A stretch of 64,000 nucleotides of DNA from Bactericera cockerelli (lineage: Eukaryota > Arthropoda > Insecta > Hemiptera > Triozidae): contig CM044964.1 of assembly GCA_024516035.1 (NCBI GenBank), positions 9,887,624 through 9,951,623 of the forward strand, given 5' to 3'. The notes beneath the pieces were generated by a model, which had not been told where the DNA came from, ran no database searches, and saw only the letters and a program-made list of their open reading frames with translations. The position numbers and the translations under genes were made by a program. Below, piece after piece: positions 35,331 through 47,974 of this stretch (positions within the stretch are counted from its first letter, which is position 1; each line of letters starts with the position of its first letter).

Positions 35331-36109
35331 CCCACAGAATGCCCTACAACTACCACACCATGCCCTAAACTACCACAGAATGCCCTACAACTACCACACC
35401 ATGCCCTACAACTACTACAGAATGCCCTACAACTACCACAGAATGCCCTACAACTACCACAGAATGCCCTACAACTACCACACCATGCCCTACAACTACT
35501 ACAGAATGCCCTACAACTACCACACCATGCCCTACAACTACCACAGAATGCCCTACAACTACCACACCATGCCCTACAACTACCACAGAATGCCCTACAA
35601 CTACCACACCATGCCCTACAACTACCACAGAATGCCCTACAACTACCACACAATGCCCTACAACTACCACACCATGCCCTACAACTACCACAGAATGCCC
35701 TACAACTACCACACCATGCCCTACAACTACTACAGAATGCCCTACAACTACAACACCATGCCCTACAACTACCACACCATGCCCTACAACTACTACAGAA
35801 TGCCCTACAACTACAACACCATGCCCTACAACTACCACACCATGCCCTACAACTACCACAGAATGCCCTACAACTACCACACCATGCCCTACAACTACCA
35901 CAGAATGCCCTACAACTACCACACCATGCCCTACAACTACCACAGAATGCCCTACAACTACCACACCATGTCCCACAACAACAACACCATGTCCCACAAC
36001 AACCACTACAACAACGAAGAAACCTTGTGAATCAGGCACAAATAACACCCAAGAACAGACCAGTAGCAACAATGGTAGTTGGTTTAATAATATAGTCAAC
36101 AATGCTTAG
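35331..36109 (+). pseudogene. Second tandem copy of the mucin terminal exon
   Basis: It is preceded by an acceptor-like 'tttactttttag'. The copy begins AATGCCCACAGAATGCC and has about 30 heptapeptide units. It then repeats the terminal KKPCESG...WFNNIV segment, here extended to stop TAG at 36107-36109. An early two-base loss (CCCTACAAC reduced to CCCTAAAC, near 35366) shifts the frame away from the terminal frame. An AATAAA motif follows near 36188. It may be an alternative last exon or a non-functional duplicate. Confidence 0.6.
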
Positions 36110-36275
36110 GTTTTTGTTAGTATTGAACCTTATGTTATTATGTTTGTAATAATATTATTATCGAATTCTTAATACCCTAAATAAGTAAAATAAACCGTTC
36201 ACGTAGCTTGTCTTTTCGTGGTTTCATCAGGATGCTTCCCTGGATCCCTGGATAGTTGATTTACTTTTTAGAATG

Positions 36276-36716
36276 CCCACAGAATGCCCTACAACTACCA
36301 CACCATGCCCTACAACTACCACACCATGCCCTACAACTACAACAGAATGCCCTACAACTACTACACCATGCCCTACAACAACTACAGAATGCCCTACAAC
36401 TACCACAGAATGCCCTACAACTACTACACCATGCCCTACAACTACCACACCATGCCCTACAACTACCACAGAATGCCCTACAACTACTACAGAATGCCCT
36501 ACAACTACTACAGAATGCCCTACAACTACCACACCATGCCCTACAACTACTACACCATGTCCCACAACTACAACACCATGTCCCACAACAACAACCACTA
36601 CCACAACGTGTGCACCAACTACTACAACAACCAAGAAACCTTGTGAATCAGGCACAAATAATACCCAAGAACAGACCAATAGCAACAATGGTAGTTGGTT
36701 TAATAATATAGTCTAA
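36276..36716 (+). CDS. Third tandem copy of the mucin terminal exon (frame intact)
   Basis: It has the same acceptor-like start as copy 2. Here the CPTTTT(P/E) frame is open from the first ATG (36273) through the Thr-rich, Cys-containing end KKPCESGTNN...WFNNIV to the stop at 36714-36716. It is shorter than copy 2 (about 15 units). Of the three copies it alone is uninterrupted. Whether exon 2 or another exon splices to it cannot be told from the sequence. Confidence 0.55.
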   Translation, partial: PTECPTTTTPCPTTTTPCPTTTTECPTTTTPCPTTTTECPTTTTECPTTTTPCPTTTTPCPTTTTECPTTTTECPTTTTECPTTTTPCPTTTTPCPTTTTPCPTTTTTTTTCAPTTTTTKKPCESGTNNTQEQTNSNNGSWFNNIV

Positions 36717-37390
36717 CAATGCTTAGGTTTTTGTTAGTATTTAACCTTATGTTATTATGTTTATAATAGTATAATTATCAAATTCTTAGGACCCTAAATA
36801 AGAAAAATAAACCCATCACGTAGCTTGTCTTTTCGTGGTTTCATCAGGATGCTTCCCTGGATAGTTCATTCACTTTTTATTACAGTTAAATTTATTAATT
36901 ATTTTCACTAAATTATTCATTAGAAGAGAATTGGAAAAGGTAACAAACAAACGATACGTTTAATTTTTAAAAAGATTTCTAGAATTGTCTGCATCATTTT
37001 GTTTCCACAGAACTATACACTCATTTGAACTTCAATAATGAATCCAGTGTAAGTAACTGATCATAATTTGCCAGTAATACACAACCCACATTCTTTAAGT
37101 ACATATACCAATTATTAACTCTACGTTCTATGTATTAAAGTCTCACGTTCAGCAAAGATTTAGTTAAGTGAGTTTGAGTAGTTTTCACATCATGAAAGTG
37201 ATTAACACAAATATGAGAACTTTATTAGAACACAAAAGAGAAAATTTGCACCTCCCAGTATTATGAATTTGATTTCTGAAATCCATTTTATTGGTTTTTT
37301 TCCCCCCATAATTATATCAAAAGCTTTGGTTCAAGAGACTAGAAATCTCCGAGTTGGTAAGAAAACACAAAGATTAGTTTTAAGTTTGTA
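36717..37390. other. 3' flank of the mucin copies, no further gene
   Basis: An AATAAA motif near 36806 is followed by the 'cacgtagcttgtcttttcgtggtttcatc' segment that also follows copies 1 and 2. After about 36890 the sequence is unique and AT-rich. Confidence 0.5.
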
Positions 37391-38919
37391 TTACTAGAGA
37401 GTATGTGTAAAGATTCAATCTGGTTTCAGGGCTGGGCATAGTACTTCTTCGGCTCTAATCAAAGTCACTGACGACATTCGTAGAGCAATGGATCAAAAAA
37501 TACTTACCATGCTTCTTTTTCTTGACTTTAGTAAAGCATTTGATTCTGTTGATCACGACATCTTACTCGCTAAACTCTTGTCCTTGAATTTCTCACCAAA
37601 TGCCGTTACTGGTTCTCTTCCTATTTACGTAGGCAGAGTGTCAAAGGTTCTAATAATATGTTTTCGTCATGGCTGAGTGTTTCTTCAGGTGTTCCTCAAG
37701 GTAGTGTTTTTGGTCCCTCCTTTTTTCTCTCTTCATCAACAGTATAACCTCAAGTATTTCATGTAACTGCCATTTGTATGCCGATGATCTACAGCTCTAT
37801 ATTCATTTTCCTGTCGATGGATATATTGATGCTGTGAATCATTTGAATGCTGATCTAGACAGTCTTCGAGTATGGGTTAATTCTCATGGAATATTGCCCA
37901 ATCCCAAAAAAATTCAGGCCATTGTATAGGTTCTCTTCACTTCTATCTCGTATTGATCTCTCCTTAAGTAGGCTCCAGTTTAATAATGTCAGTATACCTT
38001 ATTCAAATCAAGTTGAAAATCTTGGAATACTCTTTGATTCTACTCTTTCTTGGGTCCCCCATATCAATGCTGTTTCTAAGAAGTGCTATTACTCCTTCTA
38101 TTCGTTGAAAGCCGTAAGGAGAATTCTGCCATTTGGTATTCGTAAAATGCTTTGCACCGCCTTGATCTTGCATATTCTTGATCTTGCCTATTCAGAAGGT
38201 TAAACAAAAAATCCAAAGATTGCAAAATGCCTGCGTCAGATACATATTTGGTTTACGCAAATATGATCATGTCAGTTTGTGTCGTGAGTCTTTGGGTTGC
38301 TTTACTATGCAAGAACGGCGTGACATTCATATTCTTTTGTTATTGTGGCCGGTATTGAACACACAAAATCCTCTTTACTTAGCATCAAAGTTTTCATCAC
38401 TGTCTCAGCATTCTCATAACACCAGATCTGAGGATGCTGCCCTTCTTACGATTCCAATACACAGGACTAATTTCTTCTCTGGCTCATTTGCTGTACAAGG
38501 TGCTCGGTTGTGGAACTCACTTCCCCATGAGGTCAGGGTCTGTGAACGCATGTCTTCCTTTAGGCGTTTACTGATTGAACATTTCAAATCGGTTTGAAAA
38601 TTGAGTACTGGCTCCTTCTTCCTTCTTTTCTTCTTCTTCCTTCTTTTCTTCTTCCTCCTTATTTTCTTGTCCTCCTTCTTTTCTTCTTTTGTTTCCTCAC
38701 CCGGATATAGTATATTATATTCTCTCTTTTATATATACCTATATTTATACATTTTTTTCTTCTTTTTTTTTAATATATTATGGAATATCAGTAACACTTT
38801 ACTTCTCGATATCAAATAAGTGGTAACCGTATGGGTTTGATGGCAGAAATTGCCTCAGGCAATAATCACGCCCTTTGTTAATATTATTCTTGTCAATAAA
38901 GAGTTATTATTATTATAAA
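37391..38919 (+). pseudogene. Non-LTR retrotransposon (LINE) pol fragment
   Basis: It begins inside the reverse transcriptase (SGFRAGHSTSSALIKV). It continues LFLDFSKAFDSVDHDIL, then in a second frame SVSSGVPQGSV and the catalytic YADDLQLY (about 37772-37795). The C-terminal region ENLGILFDSTLSW follows, then NACVRYIFGLR in a third frame, ending at 38597. At least three frame breaks and the missing N-terminal part make it a dead, 5'-truncated copy. The 3' end carries 'gcctcaggcaataatcacgcc' and a TTA microsatellite tail (about 38903-38917). It is a different family from the minus-strand LINE at 5.8-8.3 kb. Confidence 0.85.
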
Positions 38920-39325
38920 GCTTGACTACTTACTCAAAAAAGTTATTTTTAGATAATTTACTGTCAAATATGAATGACTTTTATGGGCTCGATTTAATAT
39001 CACTAGATTAAATTCTTTTGGATTTCTCAAGAGCTTGATCTACGCAAACAAGACTAGAACTTGAAGAACTGAAAGCTAAAAAACGAGATATGAAAAATGA
39101 AAAAAATCAAAATTGTGGTAAACATTAATTTTGATCACCAGTATCTTTCACACATAGTTGTCAAGGGGGTTATGAAATGATTCACACAAATTTGAAAAAA
39201 AAAAATAATATTTGTTTAACATAATGTTATTTATTGTTAACATCGGCCCTGCATAAATTGATAGCAAAGTTCACAGGCACAAAAATAGACTCACGGAGTA
39301 ATCTTGAACTGATTAAATCTGTTCA
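38920..39325. other. 3' flank of the homeobox gene
   Basis: AT-rich DNA between the LINE tail and the homeobox stop codon; it should contain the 3' UTR. No other feature is supported. Confidence 0.5.
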
Positions 39326-42300
39326 TTACAAAACCATATCGTTACAATTGGGAACGTACTGATCCTTCAAGTCTCCCAACAATTCAATGTCTTCCCATTT
39401 ACTAGTGAGAAAATCCGCCTCGCCAAAATCGGGTACAAAAATATCTTCGTGTCCTAAAAATTCCTTCTCAAGTCTTCTTTCCATCTTCTCTGGTTCGTCG
39501 ATCAATCGAGTGTGTTTCTCCTTCGTTTTCGATTTCCTGGTGAAAATGTGCTTGATTTTGTACCCGCCTTTTCCGTTGGACCCTCCGCTCATAGCTTGCA
39601 GCCGCTTGTGTTTGTAGCGCCGGTTCTGGAACCAGATTTTGACTTGGGTAGGCGACAGGGTGATGTCGCGTCCGAGAGACTCGCGTTCACTCGCCGAGAG
39701 ATATTTGCTGTGCTGGAACGTCCGCTCCAACTCAAACACCTGAGACTGAAACAAGGAAAACAAATGAGAAATGATGGAATGTTATTGGAATAGATAACTT
39801 TAGCACAGTATTAATTTTTATAATTTCATACCAACAGGTACAAAACTCACACTTATTTTTGGGGTTTAACGTTGCTTTCCACTACATGCTGATAATAATT
39901 ATCACGAAGAGAGTTTCATGTTATAAAAAAGGTAAATCAGTATAATAATATGTAATATATTGAACTTTAACTTCACTTTCAACCACTAATAATGTTATCA
40001 CTCTCCATTCACAGCTACTCAAATGTACCTTTTTTTAAGTTTCCATGTATTTATATTTTGCAATAACATCTTCAACAAACAATGAGGGTATACCCTCCTT
40101 CAAAAGATAAAAAATCTTGTGCTGAAAACCTTACTCAGACTAAGTCGGGAATATCTAAACAACAAACACCATTTTACTAAGGATGGATTTAAAACAGAAC
40201 AGCCACCAATCCAAATATTAGCCATGTTGAACGTTGTCTAACTACTAGTATAGTGTTTTGAGAGGTAATTCGGTATTCAACGACCCATTTTTAGTGGTTT
40301 TAATAAAGCAATGTACTTCATTCTTAAGGTGTTGATGGTCTTCTCCTGGTTTGTGACTTAAATTATATCTGTACCTTTTAATTGGGATATCTTAAATTCT
40401 TTTCAAGTTAATGTCTAACAAAATATTCTACAGACTAATATTTTTCAGAGGTTTACAAGATACCATTTCATGTTATAAAATTCGGTTTAATATATAATTT
40501 ATTATATGATTTCAGAAAAAATAATTTAAAAAAAAATAATGTGTTTTCGAAAGGTCACGCGTCTATCTCTTTCCTTTTTTCCGATACCTAAATTTATTGT
40601 ATATGTCTGGAGTAGTCTTTTTGTTATACCTGAGTGAAGAGGATCCTAGCTTTTCTTCTGCTTTTCGATCTGGCTGTGCATTCCTTTGGTTTACTGGGTC
40701 GACTGTTAGCTTTCCCAAGTTTGTTTAGATAAGACAATCCTGTTAAAAAAATCACAATACAAACTTTATTGTATGCAAAAATATTAATGTTTGAGCCTAG
40801 CGGTAGTTCTGCTTCCACTGCAGGTGAACCGGGTTTGAATCCCGACTGGGTCGCAATTTTTTCGACTCTGTACTTTGGATGTCGGTGCCTACTCTAGTCT
40901 CGTATTGGGGTAGGTAGTAAAGTTGTAGAGTGGGCAACGACCAGTGGCGGCATTACGAGATTGATATTGGAATATGATGGTTGGTTGGAGATGTGATGCA
41001 TTAGCATTAGTTTTTGTAATGTCGATGCTTTCCACTAAAAATTGTGACATAATAACACAGATAACTAGCTCTTTTATATTTATTTTTGATTGAAAATAAA
41101 TCACTTTCAGTATAAACAATAAATGAATAACATCATGACTATGTGCATGAAACCTGTCTATTTCTCAAAAAAAAGTTCTAAAAGACAGTACAGTACCTAC
41201 TTCAACAAAGAGAATGAGCCTGTAATAAATAGTTCTTTCACTATCTCACAGTTTCCTATTAAAAAATATAAGTACCTACTTACTGTTTTTCGTGAAGTTT
41301 CCCTTTTCACTAGCGGTTTCTAGGTGGGATCTAATGGAGGACAAGGTCATCAGCTCCTGAGATTTCAGAATTTCATTCACAGAGAAGGAAATCTTCCCGA
41401 GTTTGTTGACCTGATTATCTTCACACCAGGTAGGACTCTGATCAACACATCCTAGTTGCATTATTGTGTTCTTTTGATCAACAGAAAAGTTCTGGATACC
41501 ATCTTTTGCTATTCCTTGATCAAAGTGGGCTTTAGAGGTATGATTTGAAAACCTTTCAGTCAGGTTACCAGTTTTGTGATAATTTGGTAGACATTCACTT
41601 TGTTTCATTTCATAATTTTTCAATACGCCACCGTTTTCAAATTGTGTATTGCTTATATTTTCACCATTTTTTATCAACAGATTATTATTATTATTATTAG
41701 CAAATCCTTCCAGACTTCCTAGACTAGTGATTTTCTCTAAATATGGATCATTCTTTGGTTTGTTTATTGTATTTTGATTATAGTAATCCACGGAAAGTGG
41801 TTGTTGTACATTTATTTGATTTGTAGGACAATTTTCATTTCCATTGCTGATATTTTCAGTACAAATCATATCAGTGGAATCTGAATCGGTGCTGTACTTT
41901 CTGTCTGGGCAATCTTTGGGGCATTGTAGACAATCGTGATTTTGATCATTGGTAATTCTTGGCACATATGTTACATCGGGTGAATGAAAATGTGCGTTGA
42001 AATTGCTTGATTCCAAATTGGTTTGACTATGATACGTGATAATGTTTTCTGAAACAGAGTGAAAAGAAATTATGGTTAGCTTTTTTAACTTAATCTTTTA
42101 TTACTAATAGAAGACTACTTTTTGATTTGAGCATGCAGTTGAAAGCGACGTGAAACCAAGAAAAAGGGAGTCGATTGGTATTTATGTGATTCCGTGTTTG
42201 TGAGAGAGGGACATATTATAAATTATACATCCTTCTAATTGGAGAAAAGATTTTTTTAAACGCACCGATCCAATGACTCGGCTTTGATTCTTAAAGTCCA

Positions 42301-43796
42301 ATGATTCTATTTTTTTACTAAAAAATTTGATCTAGGACTAGGGTTTTGGCTGGGGGGCGTTGAACAGGGAGAAGTTCAGTGTCTTGCTCGAGGACTAAAA
42401 ACAAAGGATGGGCCAACCCTAAAAAGCCAAGCTAGTTTGCAAGTAGTAGCGTTACAACCTTAGCTTTCTGTTTGATTATAAAAACTGGAATTTCCCGCGA
42501 CAAAATTTCTATAGAAGTCCAATTTTTTGGTTGATTTTTAAGGAAAAACTGAATTTGTTCGAGACACAATGCGTACGTTTTCCGAGGGTTTATAGTATAG
42601 AAAAAGTCTATAGAAGGTTCTCGACAGAACATACCCAGAAAGGTGAAACATACCCAGAATGTTCGCAGAGGGCTATTCCCTGTCCTACTTAGGCTGGACG
42701 AGGATAATTTGACTTACTGGATTGTCTGCCAATAAAATGGTTAATAAAATTTCCTTTGTGATACGACCATGTAGTAAAAAGCGACAGTAAACCCAAATAA
42801 CACATCAAAACTAAGAGTTTCAGCGTGTTTTTAGACTTAATGGCAAATTCGGAGTATCCGGTCTTCTGACCAATCCTGTATTTGTTCTTCGATTTCGCCT
42901 GTTAGATGTCAATTGTTTGATTTTATAGGTAACGAAACACTTTTTTTACTAAAGAGTGCCGGATTTTCACCGGAGAAAAATTTGGAGGAAATCAAGTGTA
43001 AAGTGGGACGGAAAATCTACAAACACCGAAGTATAGCTCAGTTTTGCCCTTAAAAACAGAAAAAGGTCCATAGTTGACATTTTCCAATGATTATAATAAA
43101 AATCAAATTTTCTGCAGACGAAAAAAGTTATTGCACTCAACCTGAGGATACTTCTGATTTTTACTGGAACTATGTACAACATGTGAAAATGTTTTACAAT
43201 GTTTGTTAATGACAATGAATTCCGATTTTTAATATTAGATACTGTTGGAAATGAAAGATAAAGCAAGATGTGCATGAGCCCTAGAGTTTAGTCAACTTAC
43301 TTTCAGGCGAACTGACTATATTTTCAGAACTTCTATCATCTGCAGGATAACCAGCATAATGTTCTCCTAAAAAAGATTGACTGTATCCCTCCGTTCTGAA
43401 CTCGTTGTTCTCACAGTGTCCATTAGGTGTCCACACGTCACTTAAATTGGAATTGAAGTCAAATGGTTCCTTGGTATCTTTGGTATTATGAAATGAGTCA
43501 CTTTTGAAATCACTATACATTTCCTTTCCAAAGGTGCTACTTTCATCAAACTTATCCTCATGAAAAGTGTTATAGTAAAAGTTATTGTTGTAAAATTGAT
43601 AGATGTTTTGCTGATAGAATGTTGTGGACATGTTTTGGTTTGTGTTATAGAACTGTTCGGCAACGTTACAGTTGTTTGGAGTATTCTGATTAGGAACGGT
43701 ATTGTCTATGGCATTTAGAACTGTTGTAAAGGGGTTGTTGTTAATATTTGTGGATGTGTGAGTATGGTTAGTAATCCTACTGTGAGGATTTTCCAT
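39326..43796 (-). CDS. NK2-class homeobox transcription factor (tinman/bagpipe-like)
   Basis: Four exons on the minus strand: 43796-43301 (ATG), 42048-41284, 40739-40630 and 39745-39326 (stop). Donors are GTAAGT, GTAAGT, GTATAA; acceptors are TTTCAG, AACAG, TTTCAG. Phases 1, 1 and 0 agree throughout and give 596 residues. A homeodomain occupies about residues 448-507: RRKARILF at its start, VFELERTF in helix 1, [12 protein letters not shown] in helix 3. W48, F49, N51 and the NK2-class marker Y54 are present. A TN-like motif, SFSVNEIL, lies at about 386-393, as expected upstream of an NK2 homeodomain. The first ~380 residues are Asn-rich and low-complexity. NRRYK (not NHRYK) is closer to tinman/NK4 and bagpipe than to vnd or scarecrow; which one is not settled. 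It should act as a DNA-binding nuclear regulator, classically in mesoderm. Confidence 0.92.
39855..39935 (-). repeat. 5S-SINE body fragment in the last homeobox intron
   Basis: The phrase 'ttttggggtttaacgttgctttccactacatg' matches the 3' part of the 5S-derived SINE at 28684-28941, without the 5S head. Confidence 0.5.
40790..40975 (+). mobile_element. tRNA-derived SINE, family R2 (diverged) in homeobox intron 2
   Basis: It has a B-box-like GGGTTTGAATCCCG, then 'ttggatgtcggtgcctac' and 'gcaacgaccagtggcggcatt', as in the 4963-5214 copy. It lies in the intron just upstream of exon 3. Confidence 0.65.
42344..42447 (+). repeat. R4 repeat fragment in homeobox intron 1
   Basis: GGCTGGGGGGCGTTGAACAG and 'agtgtcttgctcgaggac' match the 5' part of R4 at 13165. 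Confidence 0.65.
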
Positions 43797-45243
43797 TTAA
43801 TTGTTTATTTAATTTTGTTTTTTATTGGGTAAACCATTCTTCTCTTTACAATCATTTTTTTTGTTGATTTTAAATTTAAAAACTCTTTGACTTTGTCTTG
43901 AAGAAATAGTTTTAATCAGGCTTATCAAAAAAGGCAAACATTAAAAAACCTAATACTAAACGTTGAAAAATGATCCTCTTGAATTTATTAATGCATAGTT
44001 ATTTTTTTTATTCATTGTAGTTTTTCATAATTTTTGGTAATCACAAGAATACAAATCAGAAATATAAGTAACATTCTTATTATATTCAAAGTTCATATAC
44101 TAACTAGATATTATTTCAATAGTTATAGATATACATAAGTACATGTTGAAAAAAAAATTGTTTCTAATAAAGCATCACTTCAAAAATAAATAAAGACACC
44201 AGCGGAAAATACACATGCAAAATCGGAAACTGAAAACTTCAAAAATCAAAAAGTCACAATCAAAAGCAAACTATTCAAAATAATGTTATCACAAGACTGA
44301 AATCCACCGTAGGATTTCAATTTAATTTTCAATATGATTGATTAATTATAAGCTTTTAGCCCACACCAGATTTCAGATAAAAATAAAAGGGATTGGGATC
44401 TTGTGAGTAGATTTTTTTTTTTTTTTTCTACAAACGATCAAATAAAGAAATCTGATAGGTTTTGTTTTGTAAACACATGAAGCTCCTCCTTCACAAATGT
44501 TTAGGCTTGGATTTTTTTTATCGCCACAATAGAATACAGGGTTGAAGATTACTTGAAAATACATCACTCAAAGAATGCACTTGTAAAAGTACTTTTATTT
44601 TAGTAGCATCAGTGCTATTGGTGGGAACTGATTAAGCAAGTTATGTTTTTCCTAACCATCAAAATCAACCGGTTCATGTTAATAATCATTAATTTTAACT
44701 GGATCATTTAGAGCCTTTCACAGAATTACTAGCTATTTGGGCAGGTTAGGGAAAGTTTACTTTACTATTTATGGGTAGTTCCCCTACCTAATAAATAGAT
44801 GTATGTCTTGTTTAGTTTGGTAAATATAAACTCAGAGGTTCGAACCATTCTTAGCTAAGTTGCGAGCAAATGCTCTTGAAAACATGTGCTAAACTCTAAT
44901 AGTCAGCTCTAGAAATGATATTATTGAGAAAGATGTCGAATATTTGACCATGGGTTATAAACTTTAGAGTTTCAATTAGATTTTTTCTAACATAATTAAG
45001 ATTTATCTTCTTTTGAAAGTCTTTCTGAAATTGAAGATAATTCATAACTGGGCTAAACACGGGTGGGGTTTTACCTTCCACTCGCTGGAAACTCGCAAAC
45101 AAGCTACCCACATTCGCTTTACCAAATCTCACATGACCCACCCTATATCATTTTACTAAATTGTTTGTTTTAGCCATATGCTCTCTCTAATTGATTAATC
45201 CGATTTGAGGTCCCGACCCCCTCCTTAATGTTTTTTTAGAAAG
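43797..45243. other. Upstream of the homeobox gene, no gene seen
   Basis: The promoter and 5' UTR of the homeobox gene should lie here, but I recognise no core promoter element with confidence. Around 45055-45130 there is another 5S-SINE body fragment ('ccactcgctggaaactcgcaaac'). Confidence 0.45.
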
Positions 45244-45765
45244 TGAAAATCTCTTCTTCTTTCAGTGGACTAGTTAGGAGGAAATTTGACCATCACGTCA
45301 TTCCTAAACAATCAGTACACTGATAGCATTTTTGAATGTATTCTTTGGACTTTTTATCAAATTAGTTTATTTAGAGGTGAATTTCCATCAATTTGTACAA
45401 TAATTCTGTCTTGCTATCTAATAACAGAACCCATACAATTGAAGGTATCCGAAAAGTAAATAAATCCTACTAAAAGTACTCAAATTTATTCTTATATTTA
45501 ATAATAATGATGTAGACATCCATTTCACGATAAAGACTATGTTTAGATTAAACAGAAACAGGTGTATGAAAGTTGAAATCGTCCACTGGAATATAAGGTG
45601 AATACCTAATTAAATTTTCATTATATCATCGGACCTTTTCTCATTTTAGGACTCGTTAAGAAGAAATTCGACCATCGCGTCATTTCTAAGCAATAAGTAT
45701 ACTGAGAGCATTGTTGAATAAATTTTTGTCTCTTTCCCAAATCAGTTTATTTAAAGGTGAATTGA
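45244..45765. repeat. Direct duplication of ~125 bp, copies about 390 bp apart
   Basis: 45244-45377 and 45637-45765 share 'gaccatcacgtcattcctaa'-type sequence and 'agtttatttaaaggtgaat'. Divergence is noticeable, so the duplication is not recent. Confidence 0.7.
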
Positions 45766-46007
45766 AATGAACACCACCACTGACTTTTATTTCCCCGTCT
45801 GAGATGTAATGGCAGTCTAGAATAAGCAGTGCTTTGATCATAATGCAAGTTCATTGAAATCCCTGAATCCCATGTACATTCCTGTTCATAGTAATGCTTA
45901 TGATGATCATCATGACAATCATGAACATGATAGTGTGGGTGGGTAGTTGTAAGAATGATGGCGGTGTGCTTATGATGCTTATTATTGCGGTGATAATGCT
46001 TATACAA
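45747..46007 (-). other. His-rich ORF, possible terminal exon
   Basis: The 86-codon frame has an N-terminal half rich in His and Thr (HPHYHVHDCHDDHHKHYYEQ), followed by CTWDSGISMN. An acceptor-like TTTTTTTACTTGTATAAG precedes it. The composition recalls the His-rich exon B at 19.6 kb, but no partner exon was found. It may be chance: part of the frame overlaps the 45637-45765 duplication. Confidence 0.25.
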
Positions 46008-47970
46008 GTAAAAAAAACCAGCTCCTATTCTTCCCTACGATGAAAAAAGAATCCACGTTGATCCCACGCATGGAAGAGTAAAAATATTTTGTTTCCAATA
46101 AGTGATTGTCTAATTAATGCTTTGCTCTTTAGTATCAATAGTGCCTTAATGTGTTTGGAAGAGAAAGAAATGGTCGATTGTTATGGTTTCATGAAAGCAC
46201 ATGGCCATTTTGTTTGAACAGAAATATTTCCTTATCACATGTTTGTATGGAGTTTGGATGTTGGTAATGTGTGTAATGTTGTTACTTCTAATGCTACATA
46301 ACCAATTTGTCTGAGGACCGATTTGTCTTCTTTGTTTGTGGATATAAAATTTGATATTATTTCTGTGGTGATATTGAATGGTTCTAGAAAGATTGACTCG
46401 GATATTGGGCTTTATGGTCGTCCAAAATTAAAAAAAGTTCTTAAACTTCTTCTCTGTGCTTTCCATTATGTAGTGTGTGTGTGTGATTGATATGACAAAT
46501 AAATTGATCAGTTAAAAGAGCTGTTATTGATTATCAGGTTTATCTGGTCCTACCGTGCGAACATGTAGTCGAGTAGAAGTAGTAGTAGTTTTACTCTTAT
46601 GTATAATTATTAAGAACTTGATCGGACTCAAAAGAACTTTCTGATGATAAACTTAACAGAGACTTAAATACTACTGCGGCAGTATTAAATAATATAATAT
46701 ACCCATTCTCTTTCTATCTCTTCATCTGTATTATTTCCCATCTTTTTATTTTTTTTGCTCTCTCTCCCTCTCTCTCTCTCTCTGCCTTGTGTTGACAGAA
46801 GGTTAGTCAATGAGACGTTGACTGAAATCATCACACAAAATAACGTAAACTGTGATGTACTTAACGTACTTAAGAGACTTGTTTATATCAAGCTTTAAAA
46901 CCCGTTGATGGAGTTGTGCAAGAGAGAAAGAGAATCTTCATGACCAACATGCTTATAATATGAGAAAAATATAAATTTATGATCTAGATCGGATATGCTT
47001 GAAAATATTTAGAACTAGCCTCATTCAATACAAGAAATGCGGCAGCTGTGATGGGCACAGTGCTTTGTTCGTCAGATTTAGAATGAATAATTTATATTTT
47101 GTAAAAATGATGTTATATCGTATAAAACAATTACATCAATGACTTAAATCAGATATCCTTTCGGAAACCTTGCCAATGACAGAGACCTTACCAAACTATT
47201 GTACAATTGACATGTTCCTACTTGGGTTTAAATATTGATGTAAGATTTTTAGAAATAATATTGATCTTTTCCTGTTTTCAATCAGGTAAGTAAGTAAAAT
47301 GTCGAAGCAAAATTCAAAAGATAATATAAGATTTTTGTAAGTGTATTAAAAAGCCAAAAAGATTTTTAAATACATATATCTTCCTTGCCTTTATACCATA
47401 CTAGCTAATGTTGCTATTGGGGTCGGTATTGTTCAACCTCATGGTTGAGGTTGGTAGGGTGGAGCACGAAATATACCTATACCTAAAAAAAGCAAGTACT
47501 GGTGTATGTAAAAATTCTCACCACTCACTCTCATAAAACAAGTTCCCAACATTAAAACGTATATAACAATTTCTCCACGAAACCTTTTAGCGTCAAAACT
47601 GAGAGCATATAAAACTGAGCACTGAGTGTAATAACCATTAGGGGTGGGGGTCTAATATGACCCCTCTTAATTTCAAATAAATCACCTCCAATTCGGTGTG
47701 ATTAAGGGATACCAGGGCGCCAGAAGATAATGGTGGGAACCTTTCTGGATGTGATGGGTGACGCATAACAAGTTTAGTATTGTAGGTATAGTGGAATAAC
47801 ATGGAAATAATTATGTATATGGAAGACCAAAGTGGAAATTTTGTACTGTTCCTTTCAGATATCTGTTAAATTTTCAGGTTTCATAAAAACGGTGATGGGG
47901 CAAGGACTCTTTTTTTTTCATGAAATACTGATATATTTATTTATTGACATATTTATATAGTCTACTCCTG
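46008..47970. other. No gene seen; CT microsatellite near 46760
   Basis: AT-rich DNA with a CT-rich simple repeat at about 46757-46783. Confidence 0.5.
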
Positions 47971-47974
47971 CACC

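Noticed and set aside
34905..36688. Minus-strand Val/Gly/His repeat ORFs opposite the mucin array
   Set aside because: Antisense shadows of the 21-bp repeat; the plus strand has the signal peptide, splice sites and conserved terminal segment.
38601..38819. 72-codon Phe/Leu-rich ORF
   Set aside because: It is a by-product of a TTC/TTT-rich tract in the LINE 3' UTR.
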